Shown in pieces: positions 1 to 13,800 of a stretch of 64,000 nt of DNA. The notes under the pieces were generated by a model. That model was given only the letters and a program-made list of their open reading frames with translations. It ran no database searches and was not told where the DNA came from. The stretch comes from Polyodon spathula (Eukaryota; Chordata; Actinopteri; Acipenseriformes; Polyodontidae): positions 6,999,335 to 7,063,334 of the forward strand of contig NC_054555.1 of assembly GCF_017654505.1 (NCBI RefSeq). The letters run 5' to 3'. Position 1 is the stretch's first letter. Each line of letters opens with the position of its first letter. The position numbers were made by a program, and so were the translations under genes.

Positions 1-415
1 AGCCTAACTCCACACATCATCTTGAGAACACCATCCTTACCATGAAGCATGGTGGTGGCAGCATCATACTACGGGCATGCTTCTCTGCGTCAGGGCCTGG
101 AAAGCTCATGAAGATAGAGGGCAAAATGGATGCAGCAAAGTACAGAGAAATCCTGGAGTGGAGTTGCTTAAAAACAGAAAGGTCAATGTCCTGGAGTGGC
201 CCAGTCAAAGCCCGGACCTCAATCCAATTGAGAAAATGTGGAAAGAGTGGAAAATCACTGTTCACCAAAGGTCCCCATCCAACTTGACGGAGCTTGAGCA
301 ATTTTGCAAAGAAGAATGGGCAAAAAATGCAGTGTCCAGATGTGCAAAGCTGGTAGAGACTTATCCAAATAGACTTATGGCTGTAATTGCTGCCAAAGGT
401 GCCTCTACCAATATT
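1..415 (+). pseudogene. Tc1 transposase remnant (C-terminal part)
   Basis: Reads [17 protein letters not shown] sequence from about 20, then FSASGPGK and [11 protein letters not shown]. The 94-bp deletion then removes the QQDNDPKHT block with the second catalytic Asp and shifts the frame. A second frame continues with [15 protein letters not shown] (third catalytic residue, Glu of NPIE, about 220-235) to ...NRLMAVIAAKGAST. One base is missing near the normal stop, so the frame runs past it. A dead DD34E-type transposase. Confidence 0.88.
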
Positions 416-637
416 GGCTCAAGGGGGGGTGAATACTTATGCAATCAATTATTTTCTATTTTGTATTTGTAATTAATTTAGATCAATTTGTAGATTTTAT
501 TTTTCACTTTGTCATTATGGACTTTTTTTGTGTTGATCAGTGGCAAAAACTCCTAATTAAATCCATTTTGATTCCATGTTGTAACACAATAAAATGTGGA
601 AAAATCCAAGGGTGGTGAATACTTTTGAGAGCCACTG
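1..637 (+). mobile_element. Tc1/mariner-type transposon copy, 3' part, internally deleted
   Basis: Entered from the left window edge, so its 5' end is not visible. It ends at 637 with the inverted terminal repeat (ending GAGAGCCACTG) followed by target TA (638-639). The terminal repeat contains an inner direct repeat (GGTGAATACTTATGC, 428-442) and an outer one (GGTGAATACTTTTGAG, 614-629), the IR/DR layout of fish Tc1 elements. The transposase remnant lies inside. Relative to the copy at 62804-64000, about 94 bp are missing at 159/160, leaving TGGAGTGGAG at the join. Confidence 0.92.
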
Positions 638-639
638 TA

Positions 640-3600
640 CTCTATCCAGAATAATTTTTAAAAAGCTGGGCTGGGAAGCACTGGTAGCGGATCCCCTGCT
701 ATACTGCTGTGGAAGGATTCCCGGCACCCATCGATTCAGCATATTTTAAGAAAGATGCAGGCTTTAAAGTATTTTAGCTTGAGGCAGTATTTGCATCTAG
801 CACTGTTCATATCATTTCAACAGAGCCTTCTGTGTCCTGCTTTCTTCTTATTTTTACGGCAAGTATGATTAAGCATGTTCTGGTTAAAAAATAAAAACAA
901 CTACATGCTCCTAAAGGTCATGAGTCGGAAATTGCGTATCCTGTGTTGGTGTAGCGCAGAAAAGGAGATAATGTTCTTGAAACAACTTTTTCACAGTCTT
1001 TATCCTTTAATCCTCAGTTAAATGCTACAAATTTAGGTTCTTCGCATGTACGGGTCGGATTAAATGCATGAACTAAATGCATTTGCTTTGACAAATAATA
1101 CGTTCTGACTGTGTTGGTTCTCCGCCAAGTGAAAATTGGATGATCCACTCCTAAAGCAGATTAAAAGGAACAAGTTTACACTAGAAATATGCAAGTATTT
1201 GTCAACTCAATGAGTTACTTTCAAGAAAGTCCTGGTAGGCAGCAACAATGGGGCACTAACCCTATTTCTTTCATCATGATCATATTCTTCCTTTCCAACT
1301 TTTTGTTATTCCCTAGCTTATTAGAGACCGGTGTGGCTGTCCTGAACCAAAGATAGTGTCCTAGTGTACTGTTCTGACCTATCCTCAGATACACCTGCAT
1401 CGAAAGTACATGACAATGGAAAAAATAATAGCATCCAAGAGTTTAAAAGATAATATGTGCATGATGTCCAAGATGTGAGTTGCTTAGGCTTTGAACGAAC
1501 GGCCAACATCTCTACAGATCCCATCATGGTTAACAAGCCTGGTAAATACAAAACAAAAACCGAAAAATCAATAGAGAACCTGGGTAGCATGCAATAAATG
1601 GATTCGTTTATGAACACTTAGTTTTATAAACCACATTTTCCAGTGCTTTTATTTCAGTCTCAGAAAGGGACAGCACCAGTCGGAAGTAACCTGTTCTCCA
1701 CTATGTGCAACAATAGGCAGGCTGTTTTGATGTTGAGGCTCTAAGACAATATAGAGAGTCCAGACATATACTGTGGGTACAAGCACAGAGTACATTGATT
1801 TTGGTATTCAAATGCTTCAGACCATACATAGCCATACAGTTCTATAGCATAGATGTCAGAGAGTCAGGTATATCCTAGGCATGTCTACATAGCTCTCCAC
1901 CCTCCTCGCGACTGAGATATTCAACACAAAATAATGATATACTGTACATTAATTAAAAGTACAGTAACCAGTTAGTAAAGGATCATTACAACTGCCTAAA
2001 TTAAGTATGGGTTGTTTGGCACTTGTAGCCTAAATGATCAGCCTCAAATGCCAGCTCATCAACTGGTCCCCACCTTCCAAGCTACAAAACTCTACACCAG
2101 CATATATCTTTTGCTATCTGTTTAGCCAGTTAATGTTAATGCATGTGTTTGTGTTTCTAGATCTTGAGATGAGGTTAAACAGAGTTAACCCATTCACTCT
2201 GCCCTCTTGGGTGCATGCCTCAAGCGGATGGATTACTTATTGTTTCTTTTCACATGTATCCGTCTGGCTTATCTTTAAAATATTCTACATTTGGCAGAAG
2301 AAACCTAAATTAAAGATTAAAATGTCATGTAGTCATCTCTGCTTCCAGTTTTAAATAATTTGAGAGCCGTGGGATCTCACGTAGGACAGTGACGCATTGT
2401 CCTAGACCTGGAGCAGTATTGGATACAGAGCTCTACACAAATAAATAAGCTCTTTGTGACTACTGTGGTGGCATGACCAAATCTTTTTTTTAATAGTTTT
2501 TATTCTGGATGCAAGGTTTACCTCAGAAAGGTCACTCATCGGTCATGACACAAACACAGAAGTGTCCTTATGGTGCCTAGGCTATGACAAACAAATCCTG
2601 TTAAAAATACGAGAGAACCGAGGAAACAGCATTTTTCGCGTTTGGCACACAAAGGTCTGAGCTTTTTGTTGGCTCTGTATTCCTAGAAAGATACACTGTC
2701 CAGACAGAGATAAACAGGCCTGAGCCACTGTCTCTGGGAGCGCTTCCAGTCTTCCAGGAATACATTCTGGGAATGATGAGGCAGCAGCCAGCAGCACACT
2801 GACAAGATGAGAAATGCAGGATGTATACCGGTATCTGAAAAGAGGAAGAGAAACCTAGAGTCATCTGTTCCTCAACCAAGGAATAGTGCCAGACGTTTAG
2901 AGGAAAACTATCTTCTCTGGCAAATCTTTTTTCACGAATAGGCGCTATTCTATTAACCCTTTGTAGTGGGATACTTTTTAAAAATGTAATTAGCTGTCAT
3001 CAAGGCTGTGTAGCTTCATTTAGTTAATAAATGTATGAAATGTATTTGTCCCTGTAAAGCACTGATGTGTCTGGTAGATCATTAATCAGATAAAATCATT
3101 TCTTTCAACAGGTAAAGCCATTATGAAAATGTCCAGTTGTGACATGGCCAAGGTTTCTAAGCTGCATCCATGTCCAAAAGAAAGTTGGAATACATACATA
3201 CATGCAGTGCATGCACATACAGACATATAATACATTATAACTACACTAATATACCGTAGGGATTGAAGCCAGGTTTTAGCTCCTGTTTATATGTCATAAA
3301 GATAGTCCCTGTGCTTGATGAGAAATAACTTGAAATATGTAACTAGTCTACAGTTTATGGAATCAAATTTAGTTACAAGCCATTCACTTTCTAGTAACTT
3401 CTCCCCTGTCATGTTAATTGCTTCATAAGGCTCCTAAGTCTCCAGTCTCTTGTTTAGGACTCCACCTACCACACAGGTGTTAATTGCAGCAGACTAACTG
3501 CGTGATATATTTAAAGAGCTTTAACACAGAGCATCTTATAGGTGCCTGAAGAAAAGCACCACATTGGGAAATAATGAATTGCCATGTTTACCACCAATGA

Positions 3601-4206
3601 ATGGGTGAACTGAGTCATCAAGCTTCTAATACAAAAATAATAGTCACCTTAAGACTTGGCATTGCTTAATTATGAGTTAAGTCATGTTGAAATGTGCATC
3701 CTAATTGCTTGCAGAAGGCACTCTGAGTAAATGTAGAATATATAGGACCATGCTATTTTGTTTTTATGCTATTCCTCTGATGAGATCATCTAATTGTTGC
3801 TGTCTATGTTTCTATGGTATGGTTTTCCAAGCTAGCTTGAAGTCAAAGATGTTTTGATTATTTTGTAGTTTCTGGATAGGACAGGTACACCAGCTGCCTG
3901 TTACTGGTGCACAGAGAGCAGGAAACAAGACTGAAACTACGACTTATAAGAGAAAACCTGGCAAGTTAAGGGCATCATGAAAACAAATAAGGAATTTTTT
4001 AATCTCTTCAAACAAAATGCCCACAGCTTGGCTCTGTCCAGACCTTAACACTTAATATTGACACATTTGTATGTATGTGAAGCTTGTTAAAATAAAACTC
4101 TCTGAATCATTCAAATGTGTTTTATATATCATTTCCATTAAAATTATACTGCAGCAAGCATTCCTTTAATGCCATCATTCATAGGTGTTTACATTCAACT
4201 TAAAAC
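640..4206. other. Intergenic, no gene recognised
   Basis: AT-rich single-copy-looking DNA. The open frames here are short, overlap on both strands and show no protein family I recognise. A short TACA/TGCA-rich patch lies near 3190-3235. I see nothing else in it. Confidence 0.6.
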
Positions 4207-4210
4207 TGAG

Positions 4211-4497
4211 GGGCAGGTGTACTAAAGTGTCGCTATGGTCGCAAACCAGCTGCAAACAAGTCGGAAGTCTCAGGTGAAATGTACTAAACAAGCGCAGTGC
4301 TGTTAGTGACTTTTTAGGGAATGCTTTGCGGCAGCAGTTTCTGTTTGCGGTTCAAGCGTAGATGGATATGTAATTATGAGCATTCCTGCATAATTTTGCA
4401 AAAAAGGGGCGAGATAGTGCGGATCTCAAATATTATAATGAGATGTACAAAAGCTGCAGGCATGTTTGCGACAAGCATATCCAGTTCAGCGAGGGAC
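4211..4497. mobile_element. Possible PIF/Harbinger-type MITE fragment
   Basis: Begins with GGGGCAGGTGTACTAAAGTG. It contains a second GTACTAAAC (4281-4289), many CGCAA/TTGCG words and a segment with AATATTATAATGAGATGTAC. This pattern resembles Harbinger-derived MITEs known from frogs and fishes (from memory). The matching right-hand terminus (CTTTAGTACA...CCCC) is not found, so it is probably truncated by the SINE next to it. Confidence 0.4.
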
Positions 4498-4499
4498 TA

Positions 4500-4765
4500 T
4501 TATATGATTATAATAATCTTTATTTTTATACAGCGCCTTTCATAGTGGACCACCATCACAAATCGCTTTACAAGATACGAGACTAGGGTATGTGAACTTT
4601 GCATCAGCTGCAGAGTCACTTACAACAACGTCTCACCTGAAAGATGGAGCACAAGGAGGTTAAGTGACTTGCTGAGGTCACACAACGTGTCAGCGTGTGA
4701 GATTTGAACCAAGGACCTCCTGGTTACAAGCCTGTTTCTGATGGCACTTGAGTTGATTTGATCAT
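4500..4765 (-). mobile_element. tRNA-derived SINE with CORE-like body and ATT-type tail
   Basis: Reads on the minus strand. Pol III B-box GGTTCAAATCTC is at 4710-4699. Upstream, CTTGTAACCAGGAGGTCC resembles the anticodon/variable arm of tRNA-Thr(TGT). The A-box region (about 4765-4745) is degraded. The body has TGTGTGACCTCAGCAAGTCA then CTTAACCTCC (4689-4655), like the core of CORE-SINEs/MIR. The 3' end has GTAAAGCGATTTGTGATGG and GGCGCTGTATAAAAATAAAG, a LINE-like tail, then ATTATT at 4515-4507. Confidence 0.7.
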
Positions 4766-4829
4766 CCTTTGCTGCTCTGGGATATGCCTTAACTGGATGT
4801 TGCACAGTATTATACAGTACCAGTATCCA

Positions 4830-4895
4830 TCTGGATTGCATCAGCCATCAACCAGGATACCCATGGATAGGTGGTTGATGTAATCCAGAGTGTTT
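4830..4895. repeat. Imperfect inverted repeat
   Basis: CTGGATTGCATCAGCCATC (about 4830-4848) faces GGTTGATGTAATCCAG (about 4872-4887) across a short loop containing TACCCATGGATA, so the strand could fold into a hairpin. CTGGATTGCATCA occurs again at 34187-34199, so it may belong to a dispersed repeat. Confidence 0.5.
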
Positions 4896-7800
4896 TGCCA
4901 GGGCTGTAAAATGCTCTACAATCACCTAGTTTTGGCTTATCCTGTCAAATCAACCCTTTTAATGTATGCACATTATGGACAAAGTCTGTGTAGCACAGTA
5001 GAGACCTTCCTTGTTAAGTTTAGGCAAATGACAATGTGCCTGGCCAGGGCACAATTCAAACATGCTCTGTAATAATGATTTTCATGTGATTCGATGTTGT
5101 TTAAGAATCATCCTATGTAATGGATAATGAATCGTAAAGAGGTTTCTAAGTTATCAATTATATTTGCATTAAAAGAGATAATGACATTCATAATGTAATT
5201 TCCTCATGCCTATTTATATGGATAGCATCTAAAAAAAAAAGAAGAGCAGAAACAGTGCTTGACAGATGACTTAAAGATTTATTTTTTTTTCCCCCCCAGC
5301 AGTCGCTAACAATAGTTTTCCACCCAGGGGTCTATTACTTGCAGGACTTGTGACAGTGACAGATACAAACTACATTTTCATAATAAGCTTCATATGTCCT
5401 ACCATGCTGTTGTATACATTTCACATTACATTTCCTCTCAACGTGATGATTTTAAATGACATGACCTGAAGTATTTAGAAGAGATTGAAACCGTTGGTTA
5501 GGTTTTTTTTTTTTCCATTTATCTGAGAGACAGTTGTGTCATTTGTATTTTTATGTGTCAGAACCTTTGTAGCATCTCATTTTAACAGAAACCTAATCCC
5601 CTGACATTTTCCATGAAGATAAATGATATTATTTACTGAGAGCGACGTGTGTAAATATTATATAACTAAAATACCCTGGATAAAAAAATAAAATAAAATT
5701 CAACTGGTTTATCTAGACACAACATCCTTAATAAACCAGCCAATTTTTATGTTGTATTTTTTTCTAGCTTGTTACAGCTGCGTACCTCATAAAATTATGA
5801 AAGCACTTTCTGTATACAAATACCATAACAGTGTACTAAAAATAATTATAATATAAAATGGCTCCCAAATTAATTAAAGGTATGAGTTTCAGGAAAATAT
5901 ACATGTATTTCACCTTGAGTTATTTAAGAAAGTGGAACATAATGATTCTGCACAAAAAAAGGTAATCATAAAAACAACTCCTTGTGTAGGGCAGGAATTC
6001 ATGAAAAAAAAAAGAATTAAAAAAAAGAAGCCTCTTAAGTGACAGCCAGTGGTCACTGGAAACGTAGAGAGCGGTACCGGCTGAAAACACTCCCCACACT
6101 CCTCTTGCTATTCCAGTTAACAAGCCTGCATTCCTTCCCATGTCTCAACCTGTCTATTGACTGTCCTTGTATGCAAACCAGAATTTGAATTCCCATCCAG
6201 AGAGGATATATTTCTACATGTCAGAGAGGTACCACTAGCAGGTTTTTAACCAACTCCTGCATCATTTACACACAAACTGAACTGCCTATTATGGAAGCAT
6301 CTCTGCCTCCATTTGCATCTCCATCTTTTTTAGATGATCGTGTCATGGCAGCTCCAATAACACAACAGCATTCCACAGGAATATGTTGTGTTTCAATGTT
6401 TTCTTAACCTAATCTGAATTGCAAATATAACTACCTGGTTCTCTTCCACTAACTATGTTACTGAGGGAAACCCTGTTCTTCTTACAATATATTAAAATAA
6501 AAAGTCAACTTCTTACTGCTTTAATAAATATCAACCCAATTGTACACAGTGGAGTAATGTAAATGTGTAGATACTCCTGAAAATGACTGCTCTTCAAGTC
6601 CTGTTAGATGACAGGTGACCTACTAATAATCCAGTAAAATAAATTCCTGTTTTGTTTTTTTAATCGCATCATGTTGTCATCGTTATTCAATTAGAACACA
6701 CTTTTTCAGACACTGATCCCTGAGATCCCTCAGAATTCCACAACCCATATTGATTCCTGACTAAATTCCCAGTCATAAACTTCTATTCTTGGAGACATTA
6801 GCCTTTAAGTTAACTGTTCTTTCGAATCTCTATTGGCAAACCAAAATAAAACAAACTAAAAAACTCTATGGAGTTCTTGTAAGACGTGAAAAATTACATT
6901 CAGCACTGGTTCCTCCATCCAGGAGCAAAATTACTTGTGGCAGTATACAAAGAAAGTCTTTAACTGGCTCTGACTAGATTTCAAAAGCCTGTCACTGGAC
7001 TTTCCCTTCTAGTGTTTCCAGCCAATGAATCATGTCTATTCCTTTTGTTGGCGAACCCATTTGCAGTGAATAATAGAATGAACTTTGTTACAGTTCTGAT
7101 CAGGGTAGTTCAGATGAAAAATTAGTATTTCCGATTAAAATTGTCAACACTACACATCGAATCCGACCAATCAGAATGCAATATGCTTGCAGTGAAAAGT
7201 TAACAGTGGCCAGGGAAAAACTAAAATGCTGAAAAGTTTAAATTTATCTGATTGCTCAATTGATCTACATTTCAGAACTAGCAGTTGGGTATTGCTTTTT
7301 AGTTTGGGCAGATAGGAGCTACAATACCTGTAACGCCACCATAGCCAACAGAATCCAATGCACAGACATACAGTGACCTCACAAAGGATTAGATTAATCA
7401 ACAAGACCAATATGCAAATCTGAAAAGACTGTAGGAGTCTATAACAAAAGTTTGGAGAAGGAGACAGTCCCCATGTTCACCATGTTGTGTGTGACAGATG
7501 GACAGATGGATGAACAGACAGCCACATGGACACCTTGCATGCAAAAAGGTTTTGTTTGTTTAATTATATATACATGTATATATAGAAATTAAAGGCCTGG
7601 AGAAACAGACTGAAATAAATAAATCCCACTTAACAGGGAATAACCTACTGTAGTTGTGCCAAGTCCATGCATGCTAATTATTCTGTATTCAGTACAAATT
7701 GGAATATGTGACTCCATCACCAAAATAATTATTTTAATAAAACAGTGCTCAATTATAGTTAATTGCTGTAATGGAATTAATCATGTTTAGTGGTCCTCTA

Positions 7801-10800
7801 ATTAATCTAATTGTGTAGCATTTTTATGCAGTGTTCCCTTTATGCTTTTGGGTTTAACTATACTATACCTAAGCATACACATTCTAATTGATATTTTATG
7901 CAATACATTGAATATGTAACACAGATTTTTTTTTTCAAATATGTTAAAAGAACTATAAGGTTATATACAGTATGTTTGGTTAAGCCTTTTGTATCTGATG
8001 CACCCACAGATTCTTAAGGGAATGTAATATAACGCAGATAAAAGCATGAGTGTGCTTGCATCAGAGACGACTGTCACTAGGAGGAACTGATTTTATTCTA
8101 AGTTAATTTGATTGCAGTCTTGCTGTGGTTCAGGAGGGGGAGTGAGGGCTCCAGCTCACTTTAATAAATGGAACCGTGTTCATACCCAACCTGAGCATTC
8201 ACCTTTTGCTTGCATTTCTTGCTGCCTGCTGTTCTCTACGTCAGCTGTAACCATGTCTTCCTCTGGGGGCCTGTGAAGCTCGCCACCGCATTTTGAATGT
8301 CTGTCTGGGTCACCTCCTCAGGAGCTCCTGTCGAAACAGAAAAGACCAAACACTACGACACTCCAGAGCCATTCACGCTCCAGCCTAATGAATGCCTTTT
8401 CATAATAGATGAAAACATATAAAAAAAGCAGACACAAATGTGCTTAGTGTTTTAAAATGTCTGCCCAAAGCATGGTCTGGTTTTAAGAAGTGTCTATAAG
8501 GAGTTACAAAGGTTCATTGACTACACTTGTTCCGTCAGTGGGCTGGGAAGCGTGGCAGTTTTGAATCGTAGTATAAACTCAGCTCCATGCAGAGAGAGAC
8601 AAAGAAGCTGGAAAGCCCTTTGTGCTTTGGCTGCTAAGCTGGTGGTGTAACTGGGAAGGGCAGACAGCTTTCGTTTCCAAAAACACACGTCACACCACAG
8701 CCTGCCTGCCAAAGACAATACATGCAGAGCTTGTTATGAAATCAAAGTAAAATCTGCTAAGAATGGCCATAATAAAAGTATCAACTCCACTCAGGAAACT
8801 TGTAAAAAGTAATTGGCTTGCCGAAAGTCAATTATAAAACATATTAACTCCTTTTAATATAATGTTTATTTTACAGTCTACATTTTGTTTATAATTTCCT
8901 TCTTGGCATGGCAGTATTGGCTTTATGTGGGCATGTCTGTCTGATAAGTGGAATTGAAAAAATGTAAGTTTGTCGGTTTATTTTTATGTAAGGATGCTGA
9001 GTGTTGCTGTGACCACATATTTCAGGCGTATTGCAATATATGTATATATTTAAAATATTAATTGCTATAAAAGTTCAATAAATAAACATTAACAACAGCC
9101 GTGTTGTTAGACAAACGTGTGTAAATGCTTATTACTGAACAACAAAAGTTATAGTTATGTTGACATTATAACATGATAAAAATCATAAAATAACTACCAG
9201 CCCATTCTAAAATATTTACTAAAATAATATACTTTTTTCTATTAAAAAGACCAACTTAACATAAAATATTGTACATGTCAAGATGTAGCTATGTTTCATT
9301 AATTGCAAAATTGTTGCTATTTAATTACATGTGTAATTACAAAATTAAAGTTTAGAAGATAATGAATCCATCAAATCTGACAAAAAAACAAAACAGTAAA
9401 ACTTTAGATAACTATGTGTCCAGTAATTGAAGGTGATGCAAATGAATTTATAAAAAAAGTCAACGATTTTCACCAAATCAAACGACGAAGCGTGAATAAT
9501 CCATCGCGATGCCTCGAGGTATAATTTCAGTATTTAAATGATTAAAATGAGAAGCTGATAATTGCAATAATATGTTGTCAGTGCAATTCCGACACTCCGC
9601 CGTACATGACAAGACAATTTAAGCATGCTATGGACAATGGATGGCTACACAGATTTAACAGGCCATTAGGAAGGTGGGTCTGTTTGGCACCTATATGCAG
9701 TTTCACTGTGCTGACGAATCCAGCTGTTGTATCAGTTAGTGTGCTACAGAGTACAAAGAAAACATTACACCTGTATCTCCAGAACCCTACCCTGAGACCT
9801 GTCGAGTAAACTTTCCATCATTATTGCATTGAGTCTGATTATTGTTGCAGCCGTGTTAAGAAGATAATTCAAAATAATACTTAAATAAAGAGCACAGCAA
9901 AGGGTGGTTGTCGTGAAGGTAGCAGAATTGCACATGATTTGTACCTCTGTGCTTATGATTTCACTATGCTTACAACTCGTCATACTAATGGACTCTCAAA
10001 TGCAATATTTAGGTAAAAATCAGAAATGGAAATGAAACTTACTTAGGAGCTACTCTGGATTTTTTTTTCTCTCATTTGAATATTTTATAAGTGAGAATAC
10101 TTTTCTTAACTTTTCATAAATATTTTAAACAGCGTGATAAAAAAAAATCTAATTTTAAAAAGACAGCCATTCTAATTATTTATAACACACTAAAAAGGCA
10201 GTCACTTTCTCTTATGCATACAAACACATGAAACATTTCACGTCAACCACAAAAGAGGGGGTTTCAATATTTGAATACTTTACTGTGCAGTATGCGTGGA
10301 ATGATAATTCCCAAACTGCATAAAGCCTTAGGTTATAACACTTCCCAATGACAAGTCATATTCACTCTGTATGTTGTATCTGAATAACTGAGTCTCAGTA
10401 CTGTGTGTGTTCTTAACTGCTTCAATATTGCAGCTGGACCTTCAGTTACATTATGACTGGGTCTAGAGTTTATAGGGTCAACAGTAAGGTCCCCCTGGGA
10501 GCTACTGTACATTGCTAAACTTGCCTGCTGTGTTGTGTGCAGCTTTTAGATTTAATCATTAGAAACATGCAGTTGGATCTTGTTTTCTAAGAACCCATAT
10601 AGGCAATTGTTCCCTGGTCTTTACTATGTACAAAACAATCCATAACAGTCCACGTTCACAAACATGTGAAGTCTCATCCAGTATTGTGCTTTTACATTGA
10701 ATGTGCTAAGCATTGCATTTGTATTGCACGAAAATCATAAAAGCAGCAGACATAGTGCTATATCTACAGCTGTAAAGCATTTACTAGGAAGCCATTCTCT

Positions 10801-13800
10801 GGTCTTTTTTTTAAAGTACCGAAATAGATTAGTATCTGCAGTAGCCAATCGTACAGTTCCTAGAGACAGAGCCAGACTTCTGCAGACAGTTTAACTGTAG
10901 CAACTATACAAGGCAGGTTATGATTACTGTTCCATAAACTAGGTGTATCGTAAAAGAAAAAGTATATGACAAAACGAGTTGAGTCATTTCTTTTCAAAAG
11001 GTGCAGCATTACTGGTTGATACTTGTGTTCTTTGTACGTTATTGTTAGTAAACTTAGCATTGAGTCTTAGCCAAGCCAGAAGTTGTTTAGAGCCAATCTC
11101 TTGATTGCATATAGCTCACACAGGTTAAGTGTAATCATTCAGGCTCACCATGGCTGGTGCTCAAAGACATGCCATGCTACAAATATTGAGACACAGTCAA
11201 AGGTTATGAGGTGAATTAAATAGAATACAGTATTTTAAGAAAAGAGTGTGAATTTATATTGATTTAAGTTCGTCATCAAAAAGATAATTAGTAGGCGTAA
11301 TGTTAGGGTTTCATAAGAAAATAATTCATAAATATTTGTTTAAAGGGTACATAAGGACCTTTTTATTTTATTGTGTTACACGTCCCCATGTTTTACTACA
11401 ACTGTTTAGTAAGGTGTGTGTGTGTATTGTTTTATTTATTTATTTATTTATTTATTTACATTTTGACCACTTTTTTAAACTTTTAAATTGCATTCCCTCC
11501 CTCAAGATGGCTTCCCATGTAGCTGCATGGACCTCTCAGAACTACATTTCCCACATCCTCCTGCTCACATATGTAAGTGAGATAGATTTACTAAGTTTCC
11601 AAAAGACCATTGATCACTAAATGTAACAGTCTGGACCTGAACTACAACATATCCATGCAACACTACCAAGGTAAATATATTGCAGCTACAGCCCACCACA
11701 GACTGTAATGGATAGGCCTCATTTTTATCTGTTTCTAAACTTCTTTTAATTAAAACTCAACAGCAGATTAAAATAAATAAATTCATGAATCTATTAAGGT
11801 AGTTGAAATTGGTTATGGATCATATCTCATACGTCCGCATGAACAAGACTGAAATTATTTCTGAAAGCAGTTCAAAACACTAAAAGGTATGGCAGTTATT
11901 ATCAGTTCAATTTGAACATGGTTTTATATGTAGGGAAACATTGAAGCTAATAGGAAAACATTAGATGTTTATTCACATATTACTGCTGTCTGTAAAATTA
12001 TGAAGACCAAGCATGACAAAATGAGGTAACTCTCTTGAACCCAGCTAATTTAGTGCATACTGTAAAAGCTAAAAAAAAACAAACAAAAAAAAAAACAACA
12101 CATATTTGAATCAATTACTATAAAATAGTTGCTAATACCTTTTATTCTCTAATATAATAAATGCATTCTAATATGGCTCAAAATAATAAGGTCTAGACAA
12201 CAGGATATCCAAAGCCAACATGTTACGATGTTTTTCTTCTTGGGTGTTGTAATAGCTATGTCTGTATAGTGCTTAATTTATATTGAAAACAGACATGTTG
12301 GAAAAATTGATATATGTAATATGTATCAAAACCATTGCTAAAACAAACACAAACATGATTTTGCGGAATATCATTTTTATATAATGTTAAGCACTAAACA
12401 TTTTTATACAAGGTTAAGTACTTTCTTTAATTTTTTTATTTTTTTTTGGTAACGCTTTATTTGAACTGGATTTATAAGACTTTCATACAGGCAACATAAA
12501 ACCAAATTTGTACATAATTATTCAGAAACACTGAAAACTGAATTGTCATGCATATGAGTATTCATAAGATTTTTGTCAAATGTGTTTGTGTTAATATAAC
12601 TACAATGTTACAAATGATGGTGTTTAATTGATCTCAGTTATTACAGTAACATTTTTAATGGCACTGAGTAACAGACATGCACTTCAAGTATCAGCTTTTC
12701 AAATACGGTATTTTTGGTTTATATCAAATTGGATGAAAACACGTTATGATATGCTATTGTATATTGGTTATCAAAGTGATTGTGAAGGATTTTGCACAGA
12801 TACTTAAACAACAAGTGTTATAGTTCTAAAGTTGAATGTCTTTATCATGTTCAATGCAGCATTTTTTTTATTTTGAAATCCAACAGAATGATCAGGCTTC
12901 TTTCACTTTTTCAAACTACACCATGTTGCTCAGAAGATGCAAAACTTGTTCTAAGGAAATCAATTCTTCAGATTCATTGTTCGATTTAGGGTTGCCAGAT
13001 TTGTGGAATACCTAGGGTGCACCATGAACATGCATGAAGTATTCTTTTTATATAAAAAGACATCCTCTGGTTTTTACAGTGCTATGTAGCCTACCTGTAC
13101 CTACCTAGGTGTCATTAATGCATACTAATAACTGATACACTGTGAGCCGTGAGCAAAGCTTTGGTTTGTCAAGCGTTTAAAAAATTATGTTGGCTCCCCT
13201 AGTATACATAATAAGCACTTGTAAACTATGTTATAAAGTTACTAGTCACTACCCAAATATGCAAAGTAAACGTAATTTTAATGAAATGCAGTATAGTAAA
13301 ACTGATAAGCATGTTGAAATGTTTTGTGTTTGCTTTGACTTCTCCTTTGAAGTTTGTTTTTCCCTGAAAAGCATATTGCTATTAAAGATTGTTTTATTTG
13401 CATACTTTTTAAGGAATAAGGTAACCAACAGCTCTGTCCCTGTACATTTAAAGACCATTTTGTTTTTTAAGTTGTTTTGAAAAGTTTAGAAGTTTCTTAA
13501 CGCTATTACAGGATTGAAGCAACCAAAATTTGGAAGACGTCTTTATTGTGGGTGGTTGTAAAATATCTCACTTTTGAGATCATATTAGGTGGTCTGTTTA
13601 CTCAAAAACATTTAAAATAAAAACTAAAAAAATCAACACAAAAATAGAATGAAACCCAGGAATGTGATAAAGGAATGTTTTGAAAATGCTTCGAATTCCG
13701 TTGTGGGACTGTATGAAGAGTCGAGACAGAGCTGTTGACAGCCAAATAATTAGACCTCAAATTGCTTCCAGCTGCAGGGTGCTCTAACCACAGGCCCTTT

